This document shows, in pieces, positions 63,051 through 64,000 of a stretch of 64,000 bases of DNA. The position numbers and the translations under genes are program-made. The stretch lies in assembly GCF_023016525.1 (NCBI RefSeq), contig NZ_JALKCG010000007.1, positions 164,124 through 228,123 on the forward strand. Reading direction: 5' to 3'. The first letter of the stretch is position 1. Every line of letters starts with the position of its first letter. The DNA is from Ancylobacter koreensis. Lineage in GTDB: Bacteria > Pseudomonadota > Alphaproteobacteria > Rhizobiales > Xanthobacteraceae. The notes below the pieces were generated by a model that was not told where the DNA came from, made no database searches, and worked only from the letters and a program-made list of their open reading frames with translations.

Positions 63051-63713
63051 ATGGCTGATTCTGAGATTAGCACGAGTCTGTCCCGGCCATCCCGGAGAGA
63101 CGTTCTCTCGGCCGCCCGGCTGACTGTCGGTGGGACCTCTTTCAACAGCTCACCTTTGGCTCCGCCCGACGACGACGCAACGGATGCGGCTGTCCTTGCA
63201 TGGAAGGCGTGGCGCGCAGCGCATCGGCGCACACTCGCCCTGTGTCGGAAACAGCAAGCTCTGGAGTCCGAACTCGCGCGGACAATCGGCTTTCCGCAGG
63301 CGGTTCTGGCTACAGCCGAGCTGCCGTCACCGATGCGCATCAACTCCTTGCGGCAGTTCGATGAGCTTGCGGCCGATCTGCCGTCGCTTTGCACCCGGCG
63401 CGCCGAAGTCGCTGCAGTGCTGCGCGCGCACCAGCAGCGTTGGGACGACGCGGATCGCGCCATCGGGTACTCCGTCGCTCGGCAGCAAGAGGAGGCGGTT
63501 TCCGACGAAGAAGAGCGCCTGATGACTGGGGGTCTTGCAGCGGAGGCCATGTCACTGCGCGGCCTCTCCACGAAGCTCGACGTGCTGATTGCCGTCGGCG
63601 CTGATGGCGCAGAGGGGCGGCATTTCCCGTGGCCGGAGCTGCGGCGCATTCGCAGGGATGTTGCGCGCTTGGTGCAGCTGCAGCGTCACGATGCAGTCGG
63701 CTTCACTGATTGA
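63051..63713 (+). CDS. Hypothetical protein with Tat-like N-terminus
   Basis: A 220-residue protein I do not recognise. The start has MADSEISTSLSRPSRRDVLSAARLTVGG, with an SRRDVL twin-arginine-like motif but a weak hydrophobic stretch. The middle (DAAVLAWKAWRAAHRRTLALCRKQQALESELARTIGF) and the rest are helical, with Trp, Arg and Leu heptads suggesting coiled coils. It is divergent from the XRE regulator. Codon use looks less GC-biased than the core genes, in keeping with an accessory origin. Confidence 0.75.
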   Translation: MADSEISTSLSRPSRRDVLSAARLTVGGTSFNSSPLAPPDDDATDAAVLAWKAWRAAHRRTLALCRKQQALESELARTIGFPQAVLATAELPSPMRINSLRQFDELAADLPSLCTRRAEVAAVLRAHQQRWDDADRAIGYSVARQQEEAVSDEEERLMTGGLAAEAMSLRGLSTKLDVLIAVGADGAEGRHFPWPELRRIRRDVARLVQLQRHDAVGFTD

Positions 63714-63774
63714 AGCAGTGCTGTTGAGGCCCATGCGGAAGAGCGGGTGCGGGTGCTCGAATTCCGTTAGGGCA

Positions 63775-63945
63775 ATGGCACATCTGTTCTCGGCCCGGCG
63801 CCATCGGGACTGTGGCTGAGACTACGAGACCGTCGCGACGGTCGCTCTGATCTACCTCGCCATCAGCGCTGGCATCGTCGGCGTGCTGAAGCTCGCCGAA
63901 TGGCTCCATCCGGGCAAAATCTCTGACGTTGCCCCTCCTGGCTAA
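63775..63945 (+). pseudogene. Small membrane protein gene interrupted by an in-frame TGA
   Basis: ATG 63775 opens MAHLFSARRHRDCG and stops at TGA 63817. The same frame continues after it as DYETVATVALIYLAISAG followed by IVGVLKLAEWLHPGKISDVAPPG to TAA 63943. The second part is a clear single membrane helix with a natural C-terminus, and the first part is a plausible N-terminus, so the whole looks like a small membrane protein of about 56 residues with one nonsense change. A sequencing error or a separate small ORF is possible. Confidence 0.45.
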
Positions 63946-63987
63946 TCCAGATTGAAGTTCGTTCTGGCCCACTGAGAGGACCAGAAC

Positions 63988-64000
63988 ATGAGGCGCAGCC
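63988..64000 (+). CDS. Possible gene start at window edge
   Basis: ATG 63988 has GAGAGGA seven bases upstream and opens MRRS before the window ends. Too short to identify; recorded because the ribosome site is good. Confidence 0.3.

Noticed and set aside
63817..63819. TGA read as selenocysteine
   Set aside because: No SECIS-like stem-loop could be identified after the codon and no selenoprotein family matches; a nonsense change or error is simpler.

Overview
The window is GC-rich, densely coded chromosomal DNA from an alphaproteobacterium. The gene set points to the Hyphomicrobiales (Rhizobiales), perhaps near Xanthobacteraceae/Ancylobacter/Starkeya. It includes a usg homologue, a DUF3126 protein, an Anbu operon, a CIRCE-controlled groESL, a PutA with an N-terminal ribbon-helix-helix, and a TPP riboswitch ahead of thiD. 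The genus is an inference from gene content. No plasmid, prophage core, IS element, rRNA or CRISPR array is visible.

Layout. 1-5.5 kb: tail of a cytochrome c', cytochrome b561, a DMT transporter, an Lrp-like single-domain protein, TPP riboswitch-thiD, an MFS transporter and a dipeptide epimerase. 5.7-9.4 kb: an Mla/MCE lipid-transport operon (permease with STAS domain, ATPase, MCE protein, lipoprotein). 9.5-13.5 kb: an outer-membrane beta-barrel protein, then groESL with CIRCE, a rho-independent terminator and two extra copies of the groEL 3' end. 13.1-16.8 kb: usg, an ExoD-like protein, a DUF2235 hydrolase, an SDR and a 23-residue membrane peptide. 16.8-21.7 kb: the Anbu operon (ATP-grasp, LysE exporter, alpha-E, transglutaminase, Anbu peptidase). 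21.9-26 kb: a CinA-type protein, gpt, DoxX, fhs and tRNA-Leu(UAA). 26-34 kb: a sorbosone-dehydrogenase-like protein, an Ntn hydrolase and a YtcA-MdtN-MdtO-MdtP-type efflux operon. 34-44 kb: putA, an LLM flavin oxidoreductase, a DMT transporter, an FAD monooxygenase with a small zinc-finger protein, an unknown membrane protein, DUF4087 and an alpha/beta hydrolase. 44-53 kb: cysE, gamma-carbonic anhydrase, a BTLCP-type peptidase, rhomboid, a CBS protein, hisI, folE, an IscU-like scaffold, yidD and thrS. 54-62 kb: a signalling block described below. 62.1-64 kb: an AT-richer stretch with an XRE regulator and unknown genes, probably the edge of an accessory region.

Two blocks are most worth attention. 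First, the Anbu operon is a known conserved association, but here a LysE-family exporter sits inside it and a REP palindrome splits it. Second, 54.1-62.1 kb holds the parts of a partner-switching system: a REC-SpoIIE-type phosphatase, a PAS hybrid kinase with two receivers, a single-domain receiver, an RsbW-like kinase and an RsbV-like STAS protein. No sigma factor lies nearby. Between and after these lie a Na/Pi cotransporter preceded by a Pho-box-like sequence and an NCS2 permease with an unusual 130-residue cytoplasmic tail.

Six REP-type palindromes carrying CGTCATCCCGG/CCGGGATGACG ends, or a related type, lie between genes. Most long antisense open frames are artefacts of high GC and were left out. 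All functions come from reading motifs by eye; no database search was run.
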